Shown here: one piece after another, positions 1-8,180 of the stretch
Numbering within the stretch: position 1 is the stretch's first letter
Layout: every line of letters begins with the position of its first letter
Source of the DNA: Roseivirga ehrenbergii
GTDB lineage: Bacteria > Bacteroidota > Bacteroidia > Cytophagales > Cyclobacteriaceae
Assembly: GCF_001593005.1 (NCBI RefSeq)
Contig: NZ_LQZQ01000050.1
Span: 186,001-250,000 of the forward strand
Length of the DNA stretch: 64,000 nt
Direction: 5' to 3'
The notes under the pieces: generated by a model
The model's input: the letters and a program-made list of their open reading frames with translations, nothing else
What the model was told of the DNA's origin: nothing
Databases searched by the model: none
Translations under genes and position numbers: made by a program

Positions 1-2
1 TG

Positions 3-113
3 ATTTTTGCTTACTATAAAGATGATGGATATTTAAATTCCTCAAAACATTTAAAAGTTGAAGCTTTGATGGAGAAGCTAGAAAGTCAACACAAAGCTCT
101 AACCTCGATGTAG
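3..113 (+). CDS. C-terminal end of an unidentified protein (partial)
   Basis: An open frame enters from the left edge and runs 36 codons to a TAG at 111-113. It contains no in-frame ATG that looks like a start, so it is read as the tail of a gene that begins outside the window. The visible peptide (ending MEKLESQHKALTSM) is charged and probably helical. I do not recognise a family. It converges on the helicase gene that ends at 158. The call rests only on frame openness, so a chance open frame is possible. Confidence 0.4.
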   Translation: MFAYYKDDGYLNSSKHLKVEALMEKLESQHKALTSM

Positions 114-157
114 GCTTGCAAACGCTAGACTTTTGTCATTTGACTTGGAAGTACCGT

Positions 158-2353
158 TTATTTTGAATGGGAAACATTATGAAAAGCTAAGGCCATTCTT
201 ATTTCTCCATAACTATAATCATCTCCAAGTTTACTTTTTATTTCTTGTGTACCGGTAGTTTCAGGAGTTATAAGCGAAAGAATGTTGTTAAGTTTTGTTT
301 CACTTATCAACCGTCTGATGTCCACTTCTCCACTCGAAATATATTTGGTTAAATGGCCTTCAATCGTGCCTGGAACCAAACCTCTGGCTTCAGCAATTTC
401 CTCAACGGTTTTCCCCTGCTGGTATAACTCAAAGCTGATTTCGGCAGTAGGTGTTTTCGACTTTTTACCTTTAGAAACGGCTTCTACTTTTCGCTCTTTA
501 TACAAGTTAGAACTGAGCATTTCTCCCTTAGTAAGGGTTTTACCTTTTACCGCATTACCTACCAATAAATGAAAGCGCTGAATTTCAGCCTTTTTATTAA
601 AATATAGTTGTTCTAAAGCCTTAAGCTCTTTTTTGTATTCTGTAATTCTAACTTTTGCTTTAATATCGGTTTGGTGTTCGTCTAAAAGGTCGGTGAGTTT
701 TTCTAGTTCCTTATTAAAGTAGCCTTTTGCTTTTTCTGCTCGCTCAGCCAAATGAGGCAGGTAAACCTCCATGGTCAATATTCGCTGAACTTCACCAATA
801 AATGTAGCGCCCACTTTTTGTAAGGGAAGGGTACTTTCTAAAAGCCTTCTATTCCAACCTAGAAATTCTTGTTTGGCCGATTTACTTTCGTCCTTATCAA
901 AGCTTTGAATGTGTTGGCTTAGGGCATACAAAATACCAGCAAAGTCAAAGGTTGTATCAGCTAATTTAGCGTAATATCGCTTTTGGTAGTTAGGTAGTTC
1001 ACTGGCTAGTTGGTCTTGACTACTTTTCGTAGCCATAAAAGCGTTCATGCTTTGACTTCGTTCAAAGTTCTCCTCTGGCAACCTAGAAGCGAGAATTAAT
1101 CCATTTAGAGAAGTCAATCTAGAAAGTGCTACATATACCTGACCATGGGTGAAAGCATCCGTAAGATCCAGAATTGCTTTTTCGAACGTAAGGCCTTGAC
1201 TTTTGTGAATTGTGACCGCCCAAGCCAGTTTTAACGGGTATTGCTCGAATTTACCAAGTATCTTTTCTTCTATTTCGTTTGAAGCTTCGTTGAGTTTGTA
1301 TCGTTTATTTTCCCAAGTATGCTTGCCTACTTCTACCTCATTTCCGTCCTCGAACTTTACCCAAATTTCAGAAGAACGCAATTGTGAAACTGTTCCTATT
1401 TTCCCATTGAAAAACTGACCTTGTCCTGAAGCATCATTCTTAATAAACATCACCTGAGCCCCCAGTTTTAACGAAAGATTGGGGTTGGTAGGGTACGCAT
1501 TGTCTGGAAAATCGCCACTAATGTCGGCTTTGTATTCATGCGCATTCGACTGAAGATTTTTCAGTCGATTGGCGTTAATTTCATCGGCCTTCCTGTTGTG
1601 CGTGGTCAGGTAGATATATCCACTTTCTGACTTTTCTTTTACTTCAGGTTTATAAAACGAATTTAGGTAAGCTAAATCCTCAGTATTTTGTTCGTTATCT
1701 CTAAATCGATTTAGGATTTGAATAAAGTTTTCATCGGTTTGCCTGTAAATCTTATCCAACTCTACATGAATAGGAGGGGCTTCGCGAAGGGCATGTGCAT
1801 CGAAAAAATAACTACTTTTATAATACTCTGAAAGCACATTCCACTCTGAGTCTTTCACCACGGGCGGAAGCTGAAGTAAATCGCCAATGAATAATATTTG
1901 AAGACCACCAAAAGGCTCATTTCTGTTTTTTCTGAGGTAGCGCAACATGTGATCGATACAATCCAATAAATCGGAACGCAGCATACTGACTTCATCTATA
2001 ATCAGGAGTTCTACCTCGCGAATCATTGCCCTTTTTGAGGCATTAAACCTTACATTCGAAAATAGATTGAGTAAGGTTGTTACTTGACTGCCTGTGTTCG
2101 GTGGTGTTATTCGTTCGGGAATAAAAGCACCGAAAGGTAAATGCAAAAGTGAATGGAGTGTCACCCCATTGGCATTAATGGCGGCAATCCCTGTTGGAGC
2201 GGCTACTACTACCTTTTTATGGGTGTTTTGAACAATATATTTTAAGAAAGTGGTTTTGCCAGTTCCAGCTTTTCCAGTTAAAAAAACATGCTGATTGGTA
2301 GTATTGATGTAGTTAGCCGTGGTTTTGGCAATCCCAGTCAGTTCGTAATTCAT
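158..2353 (-). CDS. PIF1/RecD-like superfamily 1B helicase with C-terminal HTH domain
   Basis: A 731-residue ATP-dependent DNA helicase. The Walker A loop GKAGTGKTT is at residues 27-35, Walker B LLIIDE ends at residue 121, and motif III GDLLQLPPV is near 157-165. Motifs V/VI (HKSQGLTFEKA and VYVALSR) follow around 390-425. These are the motifs of the PIF1 branch of SF1B. The last 120 residues add a coiled stretch and a helix-turn-helix-like segment (QQGKTVEEIAEARGL, about 645-660) resembling the domain found at the C-terminus of RecQ-type and Bacteroidota PIF1-like helicases. The likely role is unwinding in repair or at replication barriers. It is transcribed alone. A TAAATTTG box lies 36 bases upstream of the ATG, inside the terminator of the preceding desaturase gene. 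Confidence 0.9.
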   Translation of the reverse strand: MNYELTGIAKTTANYINTTNQHVFLTGKAGTGKTTFLKYIVQNTHKKVVVAAPTGIAAINANGVTLHSLLHLPFGAFIPERITPPNTGSQVTTLLNLFSNVRFNASKRAMIREVELLIIDEVSMLRSDLLDCIDHMLRYLRKNRNEPFGGLQILFIGDLLQLPPVVKDSEWNVLSEYYKSSYFFDAHALREAPPIHVELDKIYRQTDENFIQILNRFRDNEQNTEDLAYLNSFYKPEVKEKSESGYIYLTTHNRKADEINANRLKNLQSNAHEYKADISGDFPDNAYPTNPNLSLKLGAQVMFIKNDASGQGQFFNGKIGTVSQLRSSEIWVKFEDGNEVEVGKHTWENKRYKLNEASNEIEEKILGKFEQYPLKLAWAVTIHKSQGLTFEKAILDLTDAFTHGQVYVALSRLTSLNGLILASRLPEENFERSQSMNAFMATKSSQDQLASELPNYQKRYYAKLADTTFDFAGILYALSQHIQSFDKDESKSAKQEFLGWNRRLLESTLPLQKVGATFIGEVQRILTMEVYLPHLAERAEKAKGYFNKELEKLTDLLDEHQTDIKAKVRITEYKKELKALEQLYFNKKAEIQRFHLLVGNAVKGKTLTKGEMLSSNLYKERKVEAVSKGKKSKTPTAEISFELYQQGKTVEEIAEARGLVPGTIEGHLTKYISSGEVDIRRLISETKLNNILSLITPETTGTQEIKSKLGDDYSYGEIRMALAFHNVSHSK

Positions 2354-2364
2354 GATTAATAATA

Positions 2365-2417
2365 ATTATATAAAAACACCAAATCAAACAAATTTACAAT
2401 TTTGTTTGATTTGGTGT
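2365..2417 (-). terminator. Rho-independent terminator downstream of the desaturase
   Basis: A perfect 17-bp inverted repeat (arms 2376-2392 and 2401-2417, 8-base loop) is followed on the minus strand by TTTTTATAT. It lies 55 bases after the desaturase stop. The stem is AT-rich, built on ACACCAAATCAAACAAA, and its loop side contains the helicase -7 box. Confidence 0.75.
2389..2396 (-). promoter_or_regulatory. Candidate -7 box of the helicase gene
   Basis: On the minus strand this reads TAAATTTG, an exact match to the Bacteroidota -7 consensus TAnnTTTG. It predicts transcription starting about 30 bases before the helicase ATG. I see no good -33 TTTG at the usual spacing. Confidence 0.5.
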
Positions 2418-2471
2418 CTGCGAGCAAAACCCTAAAGGTTGAGCTTTACTATTAAATGTTTAGATCCTTTA

Positions 2472-3539
2472 TTAGTGATTAGACTTATTCGATACAGGTA
2501 CCGGAATTAGGCCGCGCTTTTCCATTTCATAGAATTCTCGGAAGGAAATCATACGCTGTTGTGTTTCATCCCAAAGCTTATTCGAAGCAAGTTTTAAGCT
2601 ATCTCTAAATCCAATTATAGTAGGAAACTGATTTAACCACGGGTTTTCCTTGATACATTTCTTCAAGTTATAATTTGGAATTAGCGGGTTCAAATGGTGA
2701 ACGTGGTGAATTCCGATGTTGCCAGTCAACCAATTGAACACCCTTGGGATTTTATAATAAGTGCTTCCTTTTAAGGCCGAAGTAACATAATCCCAGTTCT
2801 TTTTCCATTGCTTATAACCGTGCTCATGTTGGTGCTGCACATAGAAAAACCAAATGGCGATGATTGAAAACATAACCAAAATAGTAAGGTGAACCAAAAG
2901 AAACTTGGTCCAGCCTAAGGTGAAACCTAAAATCGTAAAGGCGGCAAGCAAAAGAATGTTGTTCACGATTACACCTTTCTTGGCGCTTTTAAAGGCAGGG
3001 AGTTTGATTTTAGCCAATCTATTATGAATGAAAACATAGTAAATAGGCCCTAAAAGAAACATTACAATTGGAGAGCGGTAAATTCTGTAACCAAGTCTTT
3101 TGCCTTTACTAAACTCTTTAAATTCAGCCACTGTATAGGTAGTCACGTCTCCAATATCCCGCATTTCAAGTTGGCCATTTAATTTATGGTGTACGCTGTG
3201 CGATTTTGCCCAATAATTGAAAGGAATAGTAGAGAAATAGCTACAAGCGTAACCAATAATTTTTTGTGCGGTTCTGTTTTTGACAAAAGACTGATGACCG
3301 CAATCGTGCTGAATAATGAATATTCTTACCAAGAAAAAAGCATTGATAATACCTAAACCAAAGGTTAGCCAATAGCTAACGTCTAAGGAGAAATACATTA
3401 AAATCCAGATGCCAATAAAAGGTAAAAAGGAATTGATAATTTGAATGGTTGCTTTGGTTTTGTGCTCTTCTGCGTACTTACGTAGCGATAAAACTTGCTC
3501 TTTTTCTAGGGTGATTTTTTCAGCTGTAATTTTCTTCAT
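2472..3539 (-). CDS. Membrane fatty acid desaturase
   Basis: A 355-residue di-iron membrane desaturase that introduces double bonds into acyl chains at the inner membrane. It has the three histidine clusters of the family: HDCGHQSF (residues 78-85), HSVHH (114-118) and HHVHH near residue 280. An additional HQHEHGY segment lies near 236. Four or more hydrophobic spans alternate with the boxes, at about 35-75 and 175-235. Length fits the family. The start codon is divergent from the permease gene, with 182 bases between them. The gene stands alone and ends at a strong terminator. Substrate and regiospecificity cannot be read from the sequence. Confidence 0.9.
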   Translation of the reverse strand: MKKITAEKITLEKEQVLSLRKYAEEHKTKATIQIINSFLPFIGIWILMYFSLDVSYWLTFGLGIINAFFLVRIFIIQHDCGHQSFVKNRTAQKIIGYACSYFSTIPFNYWAKSHSVHHKLNGQLEMRDIGDVTTYTVAEFKEFSKGKRLGYRIYRSPIVMFLLGPIYYVFIHNRLAKIKLPAFKSAKKGVIVNNILLLAAFTILGFTLGWTKFLLVHLTILVMFSIIAIWFFYVQHQHEHGYKQWKKNWDYVTSALKGSTYYKIPRVFNWLTGNIGIHHVHHLNPLIPNYNLKKCIKENPWLNQFPTIIGFRDSLKLASNKLWDETQQRMISFREFYEMEKRGLIPVPVSNKSNH

Positions 3540-3721
3540 TTAAAAGGGTTTGAATAATGCTAACCTTAAAGGTTGCAAGCTACTCAATACAAACTCCGAT
3601 CCACCATTTTAGTTCGGCCAATGTGGCGTTTCTGTCAAATAATCTGACCATTCGTAATAATAGTAACTACTTACGCTTATGTATTTCTTATCTTCATTTT
3701 AGGTCAAAAAAATATGTCGAT

Positions 3722-6136
3722 ATGTTAAGGAATTATTTTAAAGTAGCGTTCAGGAGTATCTTTAGACAGAAAGCCTATGCTTTTATTAATATTTTTGGTT
3801 TAGCCATTGGTATGTGCTGCTGTCTTTTGATTGTAAGCTTTGTATTAGATGAGTTGAGTTATGATAAATTTCATCCGAACAGCGAAAGTACTTTTCGAAT
3901 AGCTCTGGATCGAAAGTTTCCCGATAATGGCTTTCAATACGCCCGAAGCCCTATGCCAATGGGCATGACACTCTATAACGAGCTACCTGAAATTACTGCT
4001 GCTACTCGACTCTACAATAGCTTTGGTTCGGTAACCATCGAAAAGGACGACCAGTATTTTGATGAAAGAAATGTAATTGCGGCCGACTCGAATTTCTTTG
4101 ACTTTTTTGGAGCAAAGCTAATTTTAGGTGATGTGGAAACTGTTTTGAACGAACCTAATTCGTTGGTAATCACTACAGAAATGGCAAATAAATATTTTGG
4201 TTCGACAGATGTGATTGGTAAACAGCTAGAAATGCAAAATATAGGTCAAATGCTGGTAAAGGGAGTTGTGGAGCCGTTGCCTAGCAACAGTCACTTTCAT
4301 TTCGATTTTCTTTTTTCTCTTAATACCATTCCAAGTTTATATAACAATCAATTTTGGGGCTCATACGTTGCTTACAATTATGTAAAAATGGAGGCTAGTT
4401 CGGTACCTATTGTAGAACGAAAATTACAACAGGTTTTACAGCGAAATATGGAGCCACAAATTCAGAGTATTTTAGGAATAAGTTGGCAGCAATATGAAGA
4501 GGCCGGTAATGCACATCGCTATTTTTTTCAACCTTTATCTGAAATACATCTCAACTCTAATTTGCAATGGGAGCTAGAACCCAACGGAAGCGCCTCTACG
4601 GTTTATCTTTTTGCAGGAATCTCTGTTTTCATTTTACTTATTGCCTGTATCAACTTTATTAACCTCGCTACGGCTCGTTCTGCCAATAGAGCAAAGGAAG
4701 TTGGTATGCGTAAGGTTTTGGGAGCATTAAAGGGTCAGTTGGTTTTTCAGTTTTTGGCCGAATCAATAATTATGTGTTTGCTCGCGCTGGTGTTAGCTGT
4801 AGGCATGACAGCCTTATTGCTTCCTTTCTTTAATGAATTGGCTGGAAAATCAATTGAGTTGAATACCTTTTTGACTCCTCTAGTTCTGTTTGCAATGCTT
4901 GGATTCTCGCTGCTGTTGGGTGTTGTTGCTGGGCTTTATCCAGCGTTTTACCTTTCTGCTTTTAAGCCTGTTACGGTACTGAAAGGGAAGCTTACGGGTG
5001 GTGCAAAGAACTCTTGGTTAAGAAATGGCTTGGTGATTTTTCAGTTTGCCATATCTGCAATTTTGGTAGTGGGCACAATCGTAATCTACCAACAGTTACA
5101 ATATATGAATGAGAAGAGCTTAGGTTTTGATAAAGATCAATTGGTCGTTATTGAGCGAACTAATTTACTTCGAGGCCAGAGCAATACTTTTAAAAGCGCT
5201 TTGCTTAATAATCCAAATATTTTGGAAGTCAGCGGAGTGAATACTATTCCAGGCAGACAAGTGGTTGGCGGTACTTTTACAGATGTTACAGGCGATGCCA
5301 GTGATCGCTTTCTTTTGCCAAATTTGCGTGGCGATTATGATTTAATTTCTACCATGGGATTAGAAGTTGTAGAAGGTCGAACCTTTAATCCAGAAGTGGT
5401 TTCAGACTCTTCTGCCGTAATTATCAATGAAGCAGCAGCTCGAATCTTCAAATGGGAAAACCCAATTGGTAAACAGCTACAACCTATTAATGGCCCTATT
5501 TACAATGTAATAGGAGTGGTAAAGGATTTTCATTTTGAATCTCTGCATCAAGAAATTGGCCCACTCGCCATTTTTGCAAGTAGTTTGAATGCCAGAGCAT
5601 CTAACCTGATGATTGTAAAAACCAATTCTGCCAATGTAAAGTCAGCTCTTGATTTTATGGATGCACAATGGAAAGAGTTTATTCCTGATCGCCCGTTGGC
5701 TTACCGTTTTGTAAATGAAGAATTTGGAGCGCTTTATCAAGCAGAACAGCGTAGCGGAAAGGTGTTTACCTCCTTTTCCGTTTTAGCTATTATCATTGCT
5801 TGCCTAGGCGCCTTTGGGCTTGCTGCATTTTTAGCTACCCAGCGTACTAAAGAAATAGGAGTACGAAAAGTATTGGGTGCTTCTACTTTTGGCATTGTTC
5901 AGTTACTTTCAAAAGATTTTGTGAAGCTTATACTGATTGCCAATTTAATTGCTGTTCCTATTGCTTATTTAGCCATGAAAGAATGGCTGCAAAATTTTGC
6001 TTATTCCATTGATGTGAGTGGGTACACTTTTGTATTTGTTGCTATTGGTTCTATTTCAATTGCCTTAATTACGGTTTCCTACCACAGCATTAAAGTAGCG
6101 TTGAATAACCCAGCGAATACTTTACATGCGGAATGA
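3722..6136 (+). CDS. ABC transporter permease, MacB/FtsX type with two FtsX domains
   Basis: The frame is open from 3557, but the family N-terminus MLRNYFKVAFRSIFRQKAY starts at 3722, so I take that ATG (804 residues). The layout is TM1 at about 20-42, a large periplasmic MacB_PCD-like domain, a three-TM FtsX block at about 295-420, a fourth region with a second periplasmic domain, and a second FtsX block from about 680. The signature after each block is repeated: AKEVGMRKVLGA and TKEIGVRKVLGA. Such proteins work with a separate ATPase in lipoprotein or peptide export or envelope stress. No ATPase gene is adjacent, so the partner must be elsewhere. It ends tail to tail with the next small gene. 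Confidence 0.9.
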   Translation: MLRNYFKVAFRSIFRQKAYAFINIFGLAIGMCCCLLIVSFVLDELSYDKFHPNSESTFRIALDRKFPDNGFQYARSPMPMGMTLYNELPEITAATRLYNSFGSVTIEKDDQYFDERNVIAADSNFFDFFGAKLILGDVETVLNEPNSLVITTEMANKYFGSTDVIGKQLEMQNIGQMLVKGVVEPLPSNSHFHFDFLFSLNTIPSLYNNQFWGSYVAYNYVKMEASSVPIVERKLQQVLQRNMEPQIQSILGISWQQYEEAGNAHRYFFQPLSEIHLNSNLQWELEPNGSASTVYLFAGISVFILLIACINFINLATARSANRAKEVGMRKVLGALKGQLVFQFLAESIIMCLLALVLAVGMTALLLPFFNELAGKSIELNTFLTPLVLFAMLGFSLLLGVVAGLYPAFYLSAFKPVTVLKGKLTGGAKNSWLRNGLVIFQFAISAILVVGTIVIYQQLQYMNEKSLGFDKDQLVVIERTNLLRGQSNTFKSALLNNPNILEVSGVNTIPGRQVVGGTFTDVTGDASDRFLLPNLRGDYDLISTMGLEVVEGRTFNPEVVSDSSAVIINEAAARIFKWENPIGKQLQPINGPIYNVIGVVKDFHFESLHQEIGPLAIFASSLNARASNLMIVKTNSANVKSALDFMDAQWKEFIPDRPLAYRFVNEEFGALYQAEQRSGKVFTSFSVLAIIIACLGAFGLAAFLATQRTKEIGVRKVLGASTFGIVQLLSKDFVKLILIANLIAVPIAYLAMKEWLQNFAYSIDVSGYTFVFVAIGSISIALITVSYHSIKVALNNPANTLHAE

Positions 6137-6328
6137 TTAGCCTACGTGGCCATCTCCGTTAATATCTTTGCCAATAGTTTCTTCTAAAGTTTTTAGTGTT
6201 TTCACTAGAAGTTCTTGGGTGTGTCTCAACTCGAGTTCCAAATGACTTACTCTATCTTCCAGTGAACTTGTTTTGCTTTGTTGATCTGATATTTGACTGT
6301 GTTGTATAAGGTCCCAGAATAATCCCAT
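6137..6328 (-). CDS. Small coiled-coil protein ending in an EF-hand-like loop
   Basis: A 63-residue protein with no family I recognise. Residues 20-50 form a heptad-like amphipathic helix (LEDRVSHLELELRHTQELL). The last nine residues, DINGDGHVG, match the calcium-binding loop of EF-hand or dockerin proteins (D-x-N-x-D-G-x-V). The protein stops immediately after the loop, so the exiting helix of a full EF hand is missing. No signal peptide is seen. Its stop codon abuts the stop of the permease gene with no bases between. The orderly composition and defined motif argue for a real gene. Confidence 0.6.
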   Translation of the reverse strand: MGLFWDLIQHSQISDQQSKTSSLEDRVSHLELELRHTQELLVKTLKTLEETIGKDINGDGHVG

Positions 6329-6550
6329 GTTTAAAATATAAGAGGTTTTTTAAAAATTTCTGTGTGCTACTGCAACCCTAATTTGTGTAATTATTTACCC
6401 AATAACAATCGGCTTATCATCTCCATTCCACAATTTTTGTGAGCTGAAGATTTTAGAATGTGGCTATACTTCACTTAAACCCATGTTCGGAATAGTTTTC
6501 ATGGTCTTTGCTTCTATATAGTAAGAAGGGCTTTTTAAGCCTAGAAATCT

Positions 6551-7075
6551 ATGTTGAACTTAAACGAAAGAGAAATGACAAACTATTTTATATCAGTTAG
6601 CGATTTAAAAAACAGTGATGTTTTAACACCCGCCCACGACCATATTGGTAAAATTGAAGATATCGTTATTCATCAAGGCTCAGAAAGAGTGGCTTATGTA
6701 ATATTAAAAGTGAACACTGGCTTTTGGGGGATAGACTCAAAGCATATTCCTGTTCCGTTTGGTGCTTTTTACCTAGACTCTGATGAGGATAAAAAAGTCA
6801 TATTGAATGCTGATGTTGATAAATTGAAGAAAGCACCATCAATTGATGAGACCAAATCAGGAGTTGATGAGTACACCCAGTTTATTTGGAACATGTACAA
6901 CTATTATGACCTTCAACCTTATTTAGTGAAGGCAGAAATGGAACCGAATGTAGTGCTCGACACCCCGAAAAATACTGGTCCATCTACAATTGAAGAAGCT
7001 AGTTTTAAAACCAGTAGATTCGATAGTAGCCACAAAAGTGTAAGAGATAGACACAAGTCACACTACGGACTTTAA
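6551..7075 (+). CDS. PRC-barrel domain protein
   Basis: A 174-residue soluble protein. Residues 10-85 form a PRC-barrel (FISVSDLKNSDVLTPAHDHIGKI, then a VAYVILKV strand), a small beta-barrel fold known from RimM, photosynthetic reaction centre H subunits and many stress-linked bacterial proteins. The C-terminal half is charged and shows no known domain. A second in-frame ATG at 6575 would give a start directly before the PRC domain and is equally plausible. The gene has its own 222-base upstream gap and its own terminator. Function is unknown beyond the fold. Confidence 0.85.
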   Translation: MLNLNEREMTNYFISVSDLKNSDVLTPAHDHIGKIEDIVIHQGSERVAYVILKVNTGFWGIDSKHIPVPFGAFYLDSDEDKKVILNADVDKLKKAPSIDETKSGVDEYTQFIWNMYNYYDLQPYLVKAEMEPNVVLDTPKNTGPSTIEEASFKTSRFDSSHKSVRDRHKSHYGL

Positions 7076-7096
7076 GAATATTTACTTGCTAATTGT

Positions 7097-7130
7097 AAAC
7101 CATGGTAGAAAGCTCTACTATGGTTTTTTG
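7097..7130 (+). terminator. Terminator of the PRC-barrel gene
   Basis: A hairpin with arms AAACCATGGTAGA and TCTACTATGGTTT (one mismatch, 4-base loop) is followed by a T run. It lies 21 bases past the PRC-barrel stop. Confidence 0.85.
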
Positions 7131-7165
7131 TTTAAATGAAAATTACGGAGGAAGAACAACCTACC

Positions 7166-7636
7166 TTATCTTTTACTAAATAGTCGCTCGTCAAAACTGA
7201 AAGGGGTAATTTGATTAAATATATATGTTTCTCGGTGGGTTATGTGGGAAGGGTTAAGCAAGAGGTTGAATTCGTTGGGAACAATTGCCGAAGGTACTTT
7301 GAGTAAGTAAGCTTCTGCTCTATGAAAAAAGTTGAAACCTATTTTCTGTGTAGAAAGCGGGGTGTATTTTTTTGTTTGCCAGTCGGCAGGCAGATCATTA
7401 AGCGAAACTTCCTCAATTGAAGAGTCGTCTGCAACGAATATTTCCGATAAACAGATTTCTTGTTTTCCCATAACATGAAAGTTATGTACTAAGTACTCCA
7501 AACATGCCAGAGATGTACTTCCTGCAGTGTAGACAAGGCTGACACCCTTTGGGTTCCATCTTCCGCCATATAATCCAGCGCCCGTTCCGCTTAGGTCGTT
7601 TGCATAGATTTGTTTACTAATTCTGTAAACAAGCAT
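7166..7636 (-). CDS. RES-domain toxin (NAD+ phosphorylase family)
   Basis: A 156-residue RES-family protein. It starts with MLVYRISK and contains GAGLYGGRWNPKG at residues 20-32, followed by SLACLEYLVH. The conserved Arg, Tyr, Ser and Glu positions of the family are therefore present in the expected order. Characterised RES toxins (MbcT, Res) degrade NAD+ and arrest growth. It follows the antitoxin gene with a one-base overlap (TAATG), so the two are translationally coupled. Length is normal for the family and it looks intact. Confidence 0.92.
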   Translation of the reverse strand: MLVYRISKQIYANDLSGTGAGLYGGRWNPKGVSLVYTAGSTSLACLEYLVHNFHVMGKQEICLSEIFVADDSSIEEVSLNDLPADWQTKKYTPLSTQKIGFNFFHRAEAYLLKVPSAIVPNEFNLLLNPSHITHRETYIFNQITPFSFDERLFSKR

Positions 7637-8046
7637 TAGGCAAGTACTCCGTGTTCCATGCGGCCAATTTCATCGAGGAGTTTGCGTACTCCAAAACTAT
7701 TGGAGAGCAGTTTTTTAGGAATAACTCCCCCTAAGGCCACGTTTTCGGTAGACATCCAAGTGTGGAAGCCCTCGCCAAAGGCGCTGAGCCCTGTTCGGTA
7801 AACTTCCTCTATTTCAAGTACTTTTTCAGTGACTGGCGGGTTAAACTCTGTTTTACGCTTGTAGGTATCTATGGAGATAGGAATAATAGCCATCAGCTCA
7901 GTTAGAGTAAGTTTTGAGATGTCTAGAATTGCTTTGATGTAATTTTTTGAAATATCATGGTCGGCCAAAGAATAGTAATTTGTATGCCCATACATTACTG
8001 CGGGTTCATTGAGAACGTTGGACGAATTTTGCGCTTGTTCTTTCAT
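7636..8046 (-). CDS. Xre/MbcA/ParS-family antitoxin of the RES toxin
   Basis: A 136-residue protein. The N-terminal half (about 45-80, ISKLTLTELMAIIPISIDTYKRK) is a degenerate Xre-like helix-turn-helix. The C-terminal half (about 85-132, containing FHTWMSTENVALGG) is the MbcA/ParS toxin-binding domain, formerly DUF2384. In this family the antitoxin blocks the NAD+ site of the RES partner and represses its own operon. It is the upstream gene of a two-gene operon with the toxin, as is usual for RES/Xre pairs. Confidence 0.92.
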   Translation of the reverse strand: MKEQAQNSSNVLNEPAVMYGHTNYYSLADHDISKNYIKAILDISKLTLTELMAIIPISIDTYKRKTEFNPPVTEKVLEIEEVYRTGLSAFGEGFHTWMSTENVALGGVIPKKLLSNSFGVRKLLDEIGRMEHGVLA

Positions 8047-8118
8047 ATGTTTGGTGTAAAATTACTTTAATATCTATGTAAATATACACTTTTTCACCAA
8101 GGTTAGTTTCATTTATTC

Positions 8119-8158
8119 AAAAAAATAGCCACAACATTTGTCTGCTGTGGCCATTTTT
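8119..8158 (-). terminator. Terminator of the propeller-amidohydrolase gene
   Basis: A 12-bp stem with one mismatch (8122-8133 with 8146-8157) carries a T run on the minus-strand side. It lies 23 bases past the amidohydrolase stop. Confidence 0.8.
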
Positions 8159-8180
8159 CAATTCGCTTTAAGTTGAGGGG

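Noticed and set aside
3557-3721. N-terminal extension of the ABC permease
   Set aside because: The 55 residues do not resemble the family, and the conserved N-terminus starts at the ATG at 3722.
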